From Actinomadura sp. NBRC 104425 (GTDB lineage: Bacteria; Actinomycetota; Actinomycetes; Streptosporangiales; Streptosporangiaceae), in assembly GCF_030269545.1 (NCBI RefSeq), contig NZ_BSTN01000001.1:141204-205203 (forward strand): a stretch of DNA of 64,000 nt, in the 5' to 3' direction. The notes beneath the pieces are model-generated. The model was not told the DNA's origin, made no database searches, and saw nothing but the letters and a program-made list of their open reading frames with translations. How positions within the stretch are numbered: the stretch's first letter is position 1; every line of letters begins with the position of its first letter. Made by a program: the position numbers and the translations under genes. This document shows positions 39,416 through 48,607 of the stretch, piece by piece.

Positions 39416-39691
39416 CATTTCGGAGGACCGCAATCTCAGGAACCCATAACCAGGAGTTATGGCGCACGGGAATCGAGACAAGCGCGAACAAGCATCGCGT
39501 CACCGCCCCCTCACCCGCCGCCATACCGGAGCCGCTGCGGCGGGCGCCGCCCCCGGCCGTCGCCGGGCGCACGAATGCGCGGCCGTTTGGGGACGCGCGC
39601 CGTTTGCGACACGCTGAGATCCGCGGTACCTGCCTAGACTGACAGACATTGACAACCCAACGCCCAGGCAGGGCCTGCCGAAACGGGACCG

Positions 39692-41764
39692 ATGAGCGAC
39701 AACGACCCCGGACGCGACCACCTTGCGGAGGACCCCGCCACCAGCGAAGCCCCGGACGCCACCCGCGCCACAAGCTCCACGGACGACGTCCCCCAGGGCA
39801 CCGGCACGACCACGCCCGGCACTAAACCGGCCGACAGCACGGCGGCCGAGAGCGACGGCACAGCCACTGACCCGGCATCAGCCAGTGAGGCGGCCCCCGA
39901 CGCCGGGGCGCCCGAGGGCGGCGATGCGGCCGGTGACGCCCAGGGCGATGCGAAGAAGACGGCCACCGCAACGGTCGGTACCGCGGGTGACGCTCCACAG
40001 GGCACCGACAACACCACGTCCGACGGCAAGGCGGCCGACGACAAGGCGGCCGAGAGCAGCGGCACGGCTGGTGACCGGGCACCGGCCAGCGAGGATGCTT
40101 CCGGCACCCGGGCGCCCGAAGGCGGCGATGCGGCCGGTGACGCCCAGGGCGATGCAAAGAAGACGGCCACGGCAACGGCCGGCGCCACGGGTGACGCTCC
40201 ACAGGGCACCGACAACACCACGTCCGACGGCAAGGCGGCCGACGACAAGGCGGCCGAGAGCAGCGGCACGGCTGGTGACCGGGCACCGGCCGGCGAGGAT
40301 GCTTCCGGCACCCGGGCGCCCGAAGGCGGCGATGCGGCCGGTGACGTCGAAGGCGGTGCGGAGAAGGCGGCCGACGGTCCGGAAGACGGCGGTCCGGGCG
40401 GAGGCGATGGGCGGCGTCAAAGGCGGCGTCGGGTGTGGCGGCGGGTCGCCGTGGGCGCGACGGCGCTGGTGGCGGTGGCGGCGATCGGGGCGGGCTGGCT
40501 CTACGCCGACCTGATGGGCGGCATCGAGAAGAAGGACATCACCGAGGAGCAGCTCGGCACCGACCGTCCCAAGAAGCTGAACAAGTCGCTGAACATCCTG
40601 CTCCTCGGGTCCGACAGCCGCGAAGGGGACAACGCCCGCTACGGGGCGGCCGCGGGCATGACGGGGGCGCGGTCGGACACCGCGATCCTGCTGCACCTGT
40701 CGCCCAACCGGGACCAGGCCGTGGGCATCAGCTTCCCCCGCGACTCGATGGTGCAGATCCCCGAATGCAAGAAGGAGAAGGGCGGCACCGTCCCGGGCCG
40801 GTTCGGCATGCTCAACTCCGCGTTCGCGTTCGCCGGGCCGACCTGCACCTGGAAGACGCTGGAGAAGCTGACCGGCATCCACATCGACCACTTCGTGCAG
40901 GTGGACTTCGCCGGGTTCAAACGGGTGGTGGACGCGCTGGGCGGCGTGGAGATCTGCGTCGACCGGCCCGTCAACGACCCTCGCGCCGAACTGGTGCTGA
41001 AGGCCGGGAAGCAGACCGTCAAGGGCGAGGAGGCCCTCGGCTACGTGCGCGCCCGCTACAGCCTGGGCAACGGTTCGGATCTGGAACGTATCGAACGGCA
41101 GCAGCGGTTCATGGCGTCGGTGGTCGACAAGGCCACCAGCAGCGAGGTGCTGACCGACCCGGCCAAGACCTACAAGTTCCTCAAGGCCGTCACCGAGTCG
41201 GTCACCACCGACGACGGCCTGGACCTGTCGACCATGCGGAAGCTGGCCGAGGGCGTGCGCGGGATGAGCGCGGGCCAGGTGCGGTTCGTCACGGTGCCGG
41301 TGGAGCGCTACGCCCCCGATCCCAACCGCGTCCAGTGGAACGAGGAGCTGGCCAAGCCGCTGTTCGAGGCGATACGGCACGACAGCGAGCTGCCCGCCGA
41401 GCAGCCGGCGGCGCCGCGGCCCGCGACGCCCGAGCCCAAGGACGTGAAGGTGACGGTGGTGGACGCGGGCGGCAAGAACGTCGAGCGCGTCGCGCGGCAG
41501 CTGAAGAACCGCGGGTTCGACGTGGACAAGAAGATCGACAAGCGCCCGAAGGCGGCGGACAGCCGCATCGTCTACCACTCGTCCGCCGAGGCCCAGGCGT
41601 CCGCGCTGGCCGCCGCCGTCCCCAACGGCGTGCTGACCGCCGACGCCTCCGCCCCCGCCGACCGGGTCACGCTCGTCGTCGGCACGAACGGCGTCCGCCT
41701 CGCCCCGCCCGCCATCGACAAGATCACCGGCGGGGTCGAGGCGGGCAAGAACCTGTGCACGTGA
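39692..41764 (+). CDS. LytR-CpsA-Psr (LCP) family wall ligase with repetitive cytoplasmic tail
   Basis: 690 residues. Residues 1-235 are an acidic Ala/Gly/Asp/Thr-rich tail with two 68-residue near-identical repeats (75-142 and 143-210) and a partial third. A basic stretch (RRQRRRRVWRR) precedes one membrane helix (about 253-273). The LCP domain (about 300-470) has LNILLLGSDSREGD, SDTAILLHLSPNRDQAVGISFPRDSMVQIPEC with the Asp/Arg pyrophosphate ligands, and VRARYSLGNGSDLERIERQQRFM. A LytR_C domain closes the protein (about 580-670). LCP proteins join wall glycopolymers to peptidoglycan outside the membrane. Confidence 0.92.
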   Translation: MSDNDPGRDHLAEDPATSEAPDATRATSSTDDVPQGTGTTTPGTKPADSTAAESDGTATDPASASEAAPDAGAPEGGDAAGDAQGDAKKTATATVGTAGDAPQGTDNTTSDGKAADDKAAESSGTAGDRAPASEDASGTRAPEGGDAAGDAQGDAKKTATATAGATGDAPQGTDNTTSDGKAADDKAAESSGTAGDRAPAGEDASGTRAPEGGDAAGDVEGGAEKAADGPEDGGPGGGDGRRQRRRRVWRRVAVGATALVAVAAIGAGWLYADLMGGIEKKDITEEQLGTDRPKKLNKSLNILLLGSDSREGDNARYGAAAGMTGARSDTAILLHLSPNRDQAVGISFPRDSMVQIPECKKEKGGTVPGRFGMLNSAFAFAGPTCTWKTLEKLTGIHIDHFVQVDFAGFKRVVDALGGVEICVDRPVNDPRAELVLKAGKQTVKGEEALGYVRARYSLGNGSDLERIERQQRFMASVVDKATSSEVLTDPAKTYKFLKAVTESVTTDDGLDLSTMRKLAEGVRGMSAGQVRFVTVPVERYAPDPNRVQWNEELAKPLFEAIRHDSELPAEQPAAPRPATPEPKDVKVTVVDAGGKNVERVARQLKNRGFDVDKKIDKRPKAADSRIVYHSSAEAQASALAAAVPNGVLTADASAPADRVTLVVGTNGVRLAPPAIDKITGGVEAGKNLCT
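39914..40345. repeat. 204-bp tandem repeat in the LCP gene
   Basis: Units start at 39914, 40118 and 40322 (the last partial). The first two differ at only a few positions, for example GTCGGTACCGCG versus GCCGGCGCCACG. The unit is 68 codons in frame, so copy number can change without a frameshift. Confidence 0.92.
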
Positions 41765-41788
41765 CGGGAGCGGGCGGCTCCGGCGGCG

Positions 41789-42412
41789 TCAGGCGTGCAC
41801 GAGCACGCCGGCGAGCGTCCCGAGGAGCATGAACGGGCCGAACGGGATCGTCGCGCCGCGGGCGGCGCGACGGAGCACGATGAGGGCGATCGAGTAAAGG
41901 CCGCCGAAGACGAACATGGCCAGGAAGCCGAACATCCAAGCGTCGGAGCCCAGCCACCCCAGGTACAGGCCGATCACGCCCGACATTTTCACGTCCCCGA
42001 GGCCGAGCGCGCGGGGCAGCACCACCCATTGGAGGGCGAACAGCCCCCACAGGACGCCGCACCCGATGAGGGCGTCCACGAACCGGTCGCCGCCGTCGTC
42101 GGTGAACGGCGCCGCCGCCCCCAGCAGCGCCGCACCGATGGGGTAGGACGGCAGCGTCAGGGGGTCGGGGAGGCGGCGCAGGGCGATGTCGACGGTGCCG
42201 AGCACGGTGCCGACGCAGGCCAGGTAGGCGAACGCGACGAGATCGGGCCGCAGGCCGATCCGCCAGACCAGCAGCGCCAGGGCGACGACCCCGGCGAGGA
42301 CCACCGGAACCGGCCGCCGCCGGACCGGTTCCGTCCAGTCCGCGCGCAGGGACCAGGCGCTCCCGGCAGGGGATTCACCGGTAGGGGATTCAACTGACGC
42401 GTCGCTGCTCAC
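41789..42412 (-). CDS. Type IV prepilin peptidase (A24, TadV-like)
   Basis: 207 residues from GTG at 42412. Six or so membrane helices. The two catalytic aspartates are in GTVDIALRRLPDPL (Asp75) and GLGDVKM (Asp140). The N-terminal methyltransferase domain of classical PilD is absent, as in TadV/CpaA peptidases. It should process the Flp-like prepilins encoded at 50098-60526, although it is 8-18 kb away and divergent from the DUF2079 gene. Confidence 0.9.
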   Translation of the reverse strand: MSSDASVESPTGESPAGSAWSLRADWTEPVRRRPVPVVLAGVVALALLVWRIGLRPDLVAFAYLACVGTVLGTVDIALRRLPDPLTLPSYPIGAALLGAAAPFTDDGGDRFVDALIGCGVLWGLFALQWVVLPRALGLGDVKMSGVIGLYLGWLGSDAWMFGFLAMFVFGGLYSIALIVLRRAARGATIPFGPFMLLGTLAGVLVHA

Positions 42413-42572
42413 CCGCGCATCCTCCCATCTTTCCGTTCCCCCTCCCAAGCCCCGATCACAGGCCCGGCGCCGGGCGGTCGCCGCGCATTCGGCGGGAATG
42501 GCGCGGAGAATGCGCTGCAGCGGGACAGGGCCGCCTTGTCCCGCACGGTCGCACGCAGATAAGGTCGGCTTT

Positions 42573-44102
42573 ATGTCCGGAGATAATCGGGGGGAAGCGT
42601 CCACGGCGACGCGAAATGACGTCCCCACGGAGGAATCCGCGAAGAATTCGGCGGAGGCGGAGTCCGCCGGGGGCGCCCGGGAGAAACTCGCCCGCCGGTC
42701 GGCGTACGCGATCGCGCTGGCATTCTTCGTGCTCTATGCGGGCTACTCGCTGCGCCGGCATTACCTGCTGCGGACCTCCGGGTACGATCTCGGGATCTTC
42801 GAGCAGGCGGTGCGCGCCTACTCCCGGTTCCAGGCGCCGATCATTCCCCTCAAAGGGCCGGACGTCCATGTGCTGGGCGACCACTTCCATCCGATTCTGG
42901 TGACGCTGGCGCCCTTCTACCGGATCTGGCCGGGCGCGCAGACCCTGCTGGTGGCGCAGGCCCTGCTCATCGCCCTTTCCATCGTGCCCGTCGCCCGGCT
43001 GGCGATCGTCCGGCTCGGCGTCGGCGTCGGCCTGTGGCTGGCGGCCTGCTACGCGCTTTCCTGGGGAATCCAGGGCGCGTTGGGATTCGATTTCCACGAG
43101 ATCGCCTTCGCCGTTCCGCTGCTGGCGCTTGCAATGGTGGCGCTGGTGGAGCGGCGCTGGCGCGCGGCGGTGGCGTGGACGCTGCCGTTGCTGCTGGTCA
43201 AGGAGGACATGGGGCTCATCGTCGCGGCGATCGGCGGATATCTGCTGTGGCGGGGGCGGCGCCGGGCGGGCGCCGCGCTGGTCGTCGCCGGACTGGCCGC
43301 GGTGGTGCTGACGGTCAAGGTGGTCCTGCCGTTCTTCAACGACGGGCGGTTCAGCTATTCGGTCTATCTCGATCCGGACAAAAACCTGTGGTCGCTGGCG
43401 CTGTCGTTCCCCGCAGGGCTCGTCGAGCAGCCGCGCAAGCTCGTCCTGCTGACATTGCTGCTGTTGCTCACGGGAGGCGCCGCGGTGCGCACCCCGCTGG
43501 CGCTCATCGCCGTTCCCGTACTGCTTTCCCGGCTGGTGTCGACCAATCCGGTGCACTGGGAGGTCGGCCGGGTCCATTACAACGCGGTGCTGATGCCGAT
43601 TCTGTTCGTGGCGCTGATCGAGGTGCTTCCCGCGATGATGGCGGACGGGCGGCTGCGCATGCGGCTATGGCGGCGGACCGCCATCGTCTTCCCCGGCATT
43701 TTCGCGCTCATGATGCATCCGACCCCGTGGGGGATCACCAATCCGCAAAACTACGCCGACACCCCGCACTCCGCGGCGGGGCGGCGCCTGCTGGCGATGG
43801 TGCCCGACGGCGCGGCGGTGGCGGCCGGGAACTCCCTGGCGCCGCACCTCACCGGCCGGTGCCGGGTGGTGATCTTCCCGCCCTTGCACGGCGAACGGGT
43901 CGACTGGGTGGTGACGGACACACGGGTCAAAACGATCCCGCACAAGTCGGTGAACCAGGAGAGCGCGGCGCGGGCGGGGCTGTGGCCGCCGACGGCCGAA
44001 CAGGTGCACGGCGCCCTGCGGGCGCTGCCATCACAGGGATTCACCAAGGTGGCCGAGGACGACGGCGTGGTGCTCTACCGGCGCACGGCCGCCGCGCCCT
44101 GA
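42573..44102 (+). CDS. DUF2079 multi-pass membrane protein (GT-C-like)
   Basis: 509 residues from ATG at 42573. A hydrophilic N-terminus (to about 45) leads to about ten membrane helices. RTSGYDLGIFEQAVRAYSRFQAP near residue 72 and GDHFHPILVTLAPFYRIWP near 110 are the DUF2079 hallmarks; the acidic residues there are placed as in GT-C glycosyltransferases. A soluble C-terminal domain (about 405-509) follows. Probably a cell-envelope sugar transferase; substrate unknown. Its last 28 bases overlap the convergent GT87 gene. Confidence 0.85.
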   Translation: MSGDNRGEASTATRNDVPTEESAKNSAEAESAGGAREKLARRSAYAIALAFFVLYAGYSLRRHYLLRTSGYDLGIFEQAVRAYSRFQAPIIPLKGPDVHVLGDHFHPILVTLAPFYRIWPGAQTLLVAQALLIALSIVPVARLAIVRLGVGVGLWLAACYALSWGIQGALGFDFHEIAFAVPLLALAMVALVERRWRAAVAWTLPLLLVKEDMGLIVAAIGGYLLWRGRRRAGAALVVAGLAAVVLTVKVVLPFFNDGRFSYSVYLDPDKNLWSLALSFPAGLVEQPRKLVLLTLLLLLTGGAAVRTPLALIAVPVLLSRLVSTNPVHWEVGRVHYNAVLMPILFVALIEVLPAMMADGRLRMRLWRRTAIVFPGIFALMMHPTPWGITNPQNYADTPHSAAGRRLLAMVPDGAAVAAGNSLAPHLTGRCRVVIFPPLHGERVDWVVTDTRVKTIPHKSVNQESAARAGLWPPTAEQVHGALRALPSQGFTKVAEDDGVVLYRRTAAAP

Positions 44103-45370
44103 CGGGGCGTGTCCTTGCGCGGCCGCCGCCACACGGCCCGCACGGCGAGCACCGCGGCCGCCACCAGAAGCGCATTGCGAAGGGTCAGCACGGCGTTCGG
44201 CAGGAACCTGCCTTCGTTGAGCAGCCTCCACAGGATGGGGTATCCAAGGTGCGTCAGCGCGGCCGCCGCCAGGACCATCGCTGCCGGGAGCCGCTGCCGG
44301 GAACCCGCAGTCGCCAGGCACGCCGCGGCGACGCCCAGCACCCAGATCAGGTACTGCGGCGACAGCACCCGGCCGCCCACCACCAGGACCAGGACACCGG
44401 CCAGGACGGCGTCGGCGCCCGCGGCCGGGGTCCACTCCCGCGGGTCGCGGCGCAGCACCGGCACCGCGAGCAACACCAGGCCGACGACGGTGATCACCAA
44501 GCTCGCCGCGACGGCGGCGCCCACCCCCGGCCCGACGAGCTCCCAGGACCCGTACTGGTAGCGGACCTCCCCCGTCCAGCCGAACAAGCGCGCCACGTTG
44601 ATCGGGGTGGCGGCCACGGCCTCGATCTCCGCACCGCGGTCGCGCTGGGCCCGCAGGAAGCTCCACACTCCGTCGCCCGCGATCGTGACCGCGCCCGCGA
44701 CCAGCGCCCCGGTCGCGGCGCACGCGACGGCCACGCGGACCGCCGTGCGGTCGCGGCGCAGCGCGAACGCCAGCGCCACCGGCCACGCCTTCATCAGCGC
44801 GCCCACCGCCATCAGAACGCCGAACAGGCGGTGGCGGCCGGGCCAGAGCAGCGCCGCCACGACCGGGATGGTGACGAAGAGGTCGAAGCGGAACAGGCAG
44901 ATCGGGCCGAGCAGGAAGATCCCGGTGATCCAGCACCACGCCCCCGCCGGTGCACGGTCCTTGCTCCGCAGCAGGCACAGGATCGCCAGGTCGGCGGCCA
45001 GCGCGCACAGCATGAAGGTGATCCCGTACTGGCCGCCCAGCACCCTGGGCAGTAGGAGCGGCAAAACCGCCAGCGGCGGGTACTGCCAGCGCGCGTCGTC
45101 GCCGGGGAACCGCCCTTCGGCGAGGGCGGGGCCCCACTCGTGGTAGAGCACCACGTCGCTTATGGTGCTGCGCAGCGGGTAGCCGGGCGAAAAGCAGATG
45201 GCCAGCATGAGCAGCCGGGTCAGCACCCATGCCCAGATGAACCGGTCGCCGGCCCAGCGCCGGCCGGGGCGGGCCGTCCACCGGAGCGTCGTCGCGCCCC
45301 CGGCCTCGGGCGCGGTGGCCGAGCCCTCAGGGGCGCGCACGGAGACCTCCGAACCGGCGTCGTCGGTCAT
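44075..45370 (-). CDS. GT87-type integral membrane glycosyltransferase
   Basis: 431 residues with about ten helices. The first loop carries the GT-C acidic site STISDVVLYHEWGPALAEGRFPGDDARWQYPPLAVLP (about 62-98), and ALMKAWPVALAF follows, both characteristic of the GT87 polyprenyl-phosphate-mannose-dependent mannosyltransferases of actinobacteria. ATGA overlap with the PAP2 gene upstream, so the two are translationally coupled. Confidence 0.87.
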   Translation of the reverse strand: MTDDAGSEVSVRAPEGSATAPEAGGATTLRWTARPGRRWAGDRFIWAWVLTRLLMLAICFSPGYPLRSTISDVVLYHEWGPALAEGRFPGDDARWQYPPLAVLPLLLPRVLGGQYGITFMLCALAADLAILCLLRSKDRAPAGAWCWITGIFLLGPICLFRFDLFVTIPVVAALLWPGRHRLFGVLMAVGALMKAWPVALAFALRRDRTAVRVAVACAATGALVAGAVTIAGDGVWSFLRAQRDRGAEIEAVAATPINVARLFGWTGEVRYQYGSWELVGPGVGAAVAASLVITVVGLVLLAVPVLRRDPREWTPAAGADAVLAGVLVLVVGGRVLSPQYLIWVLGVAAACLATAGSRQRLPAAMVLAAAALTHLGYPILWRLLNEGRFLPNAVLTLRNALLVAAAVLAVRAVWRRPRKDTPRQGAAAVRR

Positions 45371-46374
45371 CCTGTCGCGGCCTCCGCGCGCGCGTCCCCG
45401 GCGGGCTTCCCTCGGGAGCGGCGTCGACGCAGGCGGGCGAACAGCAGCATCGTCACCTCGTAGGCGGCGGTCGCGTAGAGGGTTCCCAGGATGAAGTCGA
45501 TGACGTAGTGCTCGGCGAAGTAGACGATGCCCAACCAGACCGAAATCGGGTAGAGGCTCAGCCACCAGACGCGCCGCCAACCGAAGCATCGGCCCATGAA
45601 CAGCAGGAACAGCGTGGGGTATGCGGCGTGAAGCGAGGGCACCGCCGCTACCGGATTGGGCGAGATGCGGTCGTAGATCGAGCTGTAGCTGTGCACGCCC
45701 AGGGACGCCCAGACGTCCCCGGCGATCCTGTCGACGGGTGGGATGGCCCCCTGTTCGGATGCCATCCACGGCGGCGCCGCGGGGAAGGCCGCATACGTGA
45801 GAAACGCCGAGAACGACAGGACCAGCAGGCTCACAACGAACGGGCGGTAAAGCGCGGGACGCCGCCGCCACAGGTAGAGCGCCAGCACGGCGGGCATCGG
45901 GAAGTGCAGGATGTAGAGCAGGTAGAGGTAATAGTCGAACCAGCCGACCTGCCCGTCCCACAGGTGCGACTGGAGCCAGACCGTCGGCAGCGTCCCGCCG
46001 AACAGCCACTCGTCCACTTTGATCATCTCGTGCACGTGCACGTTGCCGCTGAGGTCGTCGGCGATCGCACGGAAGGAGTCGTAGACGGCCACCAGACCGA
46101 CGAACGGGCCGAAGTGCGTCAGGTAGGCGCGCGCCTCGCCGAGCAGCGTGAACACCGCCAGCAGCAGGAGGAACAGCAATTCAGGCTGCCAGAGGGGCAG
46201 CCTCGCGAGCACGACGACGACCAGGAAGGCCAGCGCGGTGAGCCGGGCCAGGGCCTGCAGCAGCGCGGTGACGGTCAGCTGAGCGGACAGGCGCGAGAGC
46301 ATGGTGCGGCGGCCGGAGCGGCGGGCCTCGGACCGGTCGTCCGCATCGATGCCCGGCTCGGCCATGCTCCCCAT
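45367..46374 (-). CDS. PAP2-superfamily membrane protein (Aur1/inositol phosphotransferase-like)
   Basis: 335 residues from ATG at 46374 (ATGs at 46365 and 46446 are alternatives). About six helices. The lipid phosphatase/transferase motifs are PSLHAAYPTLFLLF (C2 His) and YFAEHYVIDFILGTLYA (C3 His and Asp). This spacing matches the Aur1/Ipt1-type PAP2_3 group, which transfers or removes phospho-inositol or polyprenyl phosphates. Coupled to the GT87 gene. Confidence 0.88.
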   Translation of the reverse strand: MGSMAEPGIDADDRSEARRSGRRTMLSRLSAQLTVTALLQALARLTALAFLVVVVLARLPLWQPELLFLLLLAVFTLLGEARAYLTHFGPFVGLVAVYDSFRAIADDLSGNVHVHEMIKVDEWLFGGTLPTVWLQSHLWDGQVGWFDYYLYLLYILHFPMPAVLALYLWRRRPALYRPFVVSLLVLSFSAFLTYAAFPAAPPWMASEQGAIPPVDRIAGDVWASLGVHSYSSIYDRISPNPVAAVPSLHAAYPTLFLLFMGRCFGWRRVWWLSLYPISVWLGIVYFAEHYVIDFILGTLYATAAYEVTMLLFARLRRRRSRGKPAGDARAEAATG

Positions 46375-46495
46375 GGCGCGCAAGGCTAACCTCGCCGAGG
46401 GTTGAAACGGAGGGCCCTTGGTCCTGAAAGCACCGTTCGCGGGCATTGGGCCCTCGGGCCCAGTGTGAACCCGCCCTGCGGGCCGTTGGACGTGG

Positions 46496-47971
46496 TCAGC
46501 GGCGGACGAGGACGGTTGCCAGGCGGTCCCGGTACAGCACCCGCCACGACGGGCTCTGTGTGAGGATCTCGGTGAGCGCGGTGCCCGTCTCCCACACCAC
46601 GACCTCCACCCGGTACCGGTCGAACGTCGTCTGCCAGCGCGCGTCGCCGTACCGCACCTTCTGGAAGTTCACCGCGAACTCGGTCGGATACATGTCGTAG
46701 CGGTCGTCCATGAATACCCGCTGCCGCGGCCAGTACCGGTGGATGACGTAGCCGGCCCACCCGGTCGTGGTGAACAGGCGGCGCCCGAGCAGGCCCTGCT
46801 GTTCGACGGTGCGCATCGCGGCGACCGGGTACCTGCTCAGGTCGAACGACGGCCGGGACAGTTCCGACCGGGCCGGCGGGACGGCGAGCAGCACCACCGC
46901 GGCGATCATCGCGACGTCCAGGCGGGGACGGCGGACGGGCGGCGGGGCCTCGGGCAGCAGCCGGGCGGCGATCGGCAGGCCGACCAGGGGGGCGACGGCC
47001 GCGTTGCGCAGGGCCCACAGGCCGAGCAGCAGGAACGGCAGCGACACCAGGACGTCGCGCCTGGTCGGGCGTTTGCGGGCCAACGCCAGCACGGCGGCGA
47101 AGACGGCGATCCAGACGGCGAAGGCCGCACCCGTCAGCGTGCGGAAGTCGGGCGACTTCCACTCCTGGACGTACTTGAGGGCCTCGCCGTGGGTCAGCAG
47201 CTCCACGGGGAACAGCACCAGCCCGGCCCCGTACGGGTTGAGGAAGCAGACCGCGAACGCCAGGACGGTCGCCTGCAGGAGCCGACGTTCCCGGCCCTGC
47301 CAGGGCCGGTGCCCGTCGGCCCAGCGGCCGAGCAGGTGCAGGGCCAGGTAGGCGAACCCGAGTGCGAAGCTGCCGTGGCAGTTGGCCCACAGCCACATCA
47401 GCGGCGGCAGCGCGACCAGCGGGCGGCGGCCCGCCGCCGAGTCCGGGATCTCGACGATCCACAGCAGCGCCAGGAACGCCAGGATGCCTGCGAACAGGGG
47501 CCGCTCCACCCAGTACAGCGTCGAGACGAACAGTGCCGGAACCAGCACGACCACCGTCCGGACGCGGCCTCCGGAGGCCCGGACGGCCAGCCGGTAGGCC
47601 AGGTACGCGCAGGCCGCGCCGAGTATCCCGCCCAGCACTCGGATGCCGTTCGGCCCCACCGATTCGTAGAGGCCCGCGTACAGGACCTCCATCAGCCAGG
47701 ACTGCGCCACCCAGTCGGCGCCGGGGACGGTGTAGGAGTAGATGTCGGAGTGCGGCACACCGTGGTGTTCGAGGATCCAGCGTCCGGTGCGCAGGTGGGT
47801 GAGGAACGAGTTGTCGTCGAGCTGTTCGAGCCCCGCCGTCCATCCCAGGACGATCCAGATCAGCGCGGTCCGGACACGTGCGAACGCGGACCGGGCCGCG
47901 GCGGTGTCGGCGGGTGCGGTCTCCTCGGGGTGTGGGCGCGGATTTTTCTCGTCGGTGTAGGAGGTGTTCAC
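46496..47971 (-). CDS. Multi-pass membrane protein, GT-C-like
   Basis: 491 residues from GTG at 47971. About nine helices. The first extracytoplasmic loop reads FLTHLRTGRWILEHHGVPHSDIYSYTVPGADWVAQSWLMEVLYAGLYESVG, the pattern of GT-C-type membrane glycosyltransferases of unknown substrate. A soluble C-terminal domain (about 400-491) ends RDRLATVLVRR. Probably in the same envelope-glycan set as its neighbours. Confidence 0.82.
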   Translation of the reverse strand: MNTSYTDEKNPRPHPEETAPADTAAARSAFARVRTALIWIVLGWTAGLEQLDDNSFLTHLRTGRWILEHHGVPHSDIYSYTVPGADWVAQSWLMEVLYAGLYESVGPNGIRVLGGILGAACAYLAYRLAVRASGGRVRTVVVLVPALFVSTLYWVERPLFAGILAFLALLWIVEIPDSAAGRRPLVALPPLMWLWANCHGSFALGFAYLALHLLGRWADGHRPWQGRERRLLQATVLAFAVCFLNPYGAGLVLFPVELLTHGEALKYVQEWKSPDFRTLTGAAFAVWIAVFAAVLALARKRPTRRDVLVSLPFLLLGLWALRNAAVAPLVGLPIAARLLPEAPPPVRRPRLDVAMIAAVVLLAVPPARSELSRPSFDLSRYPVAAMRTVEQQGLLGRRLFTTTGWAGYVIHRYWPRQRVFMDDRYDMYPTEFAVNFQKVRYGDARWQTTFDRYRVEVVVWETGTALTEILTQSPSWRVLYRDRLATVLVRR

Positions 47972-48189
47972 CTGACCGCGTTTCTCCCGTTGGTGGTGGG
48001 AAGGTCCCCTGCCCCGTCGTCCGTCCCGGTGTAGGCCGGACCCTAGTGGGGCGGCCGTCCGGACTCCAGGGCCCCGGGACCCAACCGCCTTCCCCGGCTC
48101 AGCCGGTCGAGCGCAGGCGGCGCACCGCACGGAGCAGGCGGCGGGCCGCGCGCAGCAAATTTCAGCCGCCCGCGGTCCCGGCGAGGGCC

Positions 48190-48409
48190 GCCGCGAACCC
48201 GCTCCACGCGGACCGTCGGGGGTGCGGAACCGGAACACCCCGGAGCGGCCGGCGATCCCGGGCCCGGTGCCCACCGCGTCCGTCCGCCCGACGACCACGC
48301 CGGGGGCGCGGGCGCCGCGCAGCTGCAGCCGCACCCGCTCGGCCAGCGCCCACACGCCCGCACCGCAGACGAACAGGCCGAACAGCACACCGACCACAGG
48401 TTTGATCAT
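48190..48409 (-). pseudogene. DUF3592 gene remnant
   Basis: ATG at 48409 opens a DUF3592-like N-terminus: one membrane helix (PVVGVLFGLFVCGAGVWALAE), then RAPGVVVGR and VFRFRTPDG. After the last motif, homology continues only in another frame (TVRVERVRG), so a small deletion has shifted the frame; the C-terminal membrane helix of the family is missing. Two intact DUF3592 genes lie at 48608 and 53967. Confidence 0.6.
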
Positions 48410-48436
48410 CGCTGCTCCGCACCGCCGGGCATCGGT

Positions 48437-48559
48437 TCACCGGCACGCCTCAAGGTTGCTGTAGATCCGCCTGCCCTTGGCGGTGGGCGCGCCGAGGTAC
48501 TGCGCGTCCTGCGCGGCCCGGTCGGTGGTGGAGATCGCGAGGTTGGCGCCGATCTTCAC
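48437..48559 (-). CDS. Short ORF or gene remnant, 40 codons
   Basis: GTG at 48559 gives a 40-residue product (KIGANLAISTTDRAAQDAQYL then a Gly/Arg-rich end and LEACR). Codon usage is typical of real genes here. The frame stays open to a stop near 48610. A TGGG-type motif lies just upstream (48573-48591), as before other genes of this region. It may be the C-terminus of a lost gene; no family recognised. Confidence 0.35.
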   Translation of the reverse strand: MKIGANLAISTTDRAAQDAQYLGAPTAKGRRIYSNLEACR

Positions 48560-48572
48560 GCGTGAGCCCACA

Positions 48573-48591
48573 GACCCAAGATCGACCCCAA
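48573..48591 (-). promoter_or_regulatory. TGGG-pair motif
   Basis: On the minus strand TTGGGGTCGATCTTGGGTC: two TGGG boxes 12 bp apart, 14 bases before the short ORF. Fits the motif also found at 51744, 56516, 58562, 60605 and 60629. Confidence 0.55.
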
Positions 48592-48607
48592 ACCGGACAG
48601 TGGGCCG

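Noticed and set aside
39444..39462. CCATAAC/GTTATGG inverted repeat as a Rex site
   Set aside because: Does not match the Rex consensus TTGTGAA-N4-TTCACAA; kept only as an unassigned repeat in the LCP/sdh intergenic region.
46448..46462. GGGCCC pair upstream of the PAP2 gene as another TGGG motif
   Set aside because: Spacing is 8 bp instead of 11-12 and only one TGGG is present, so it does not fit the pilus-locus motif.
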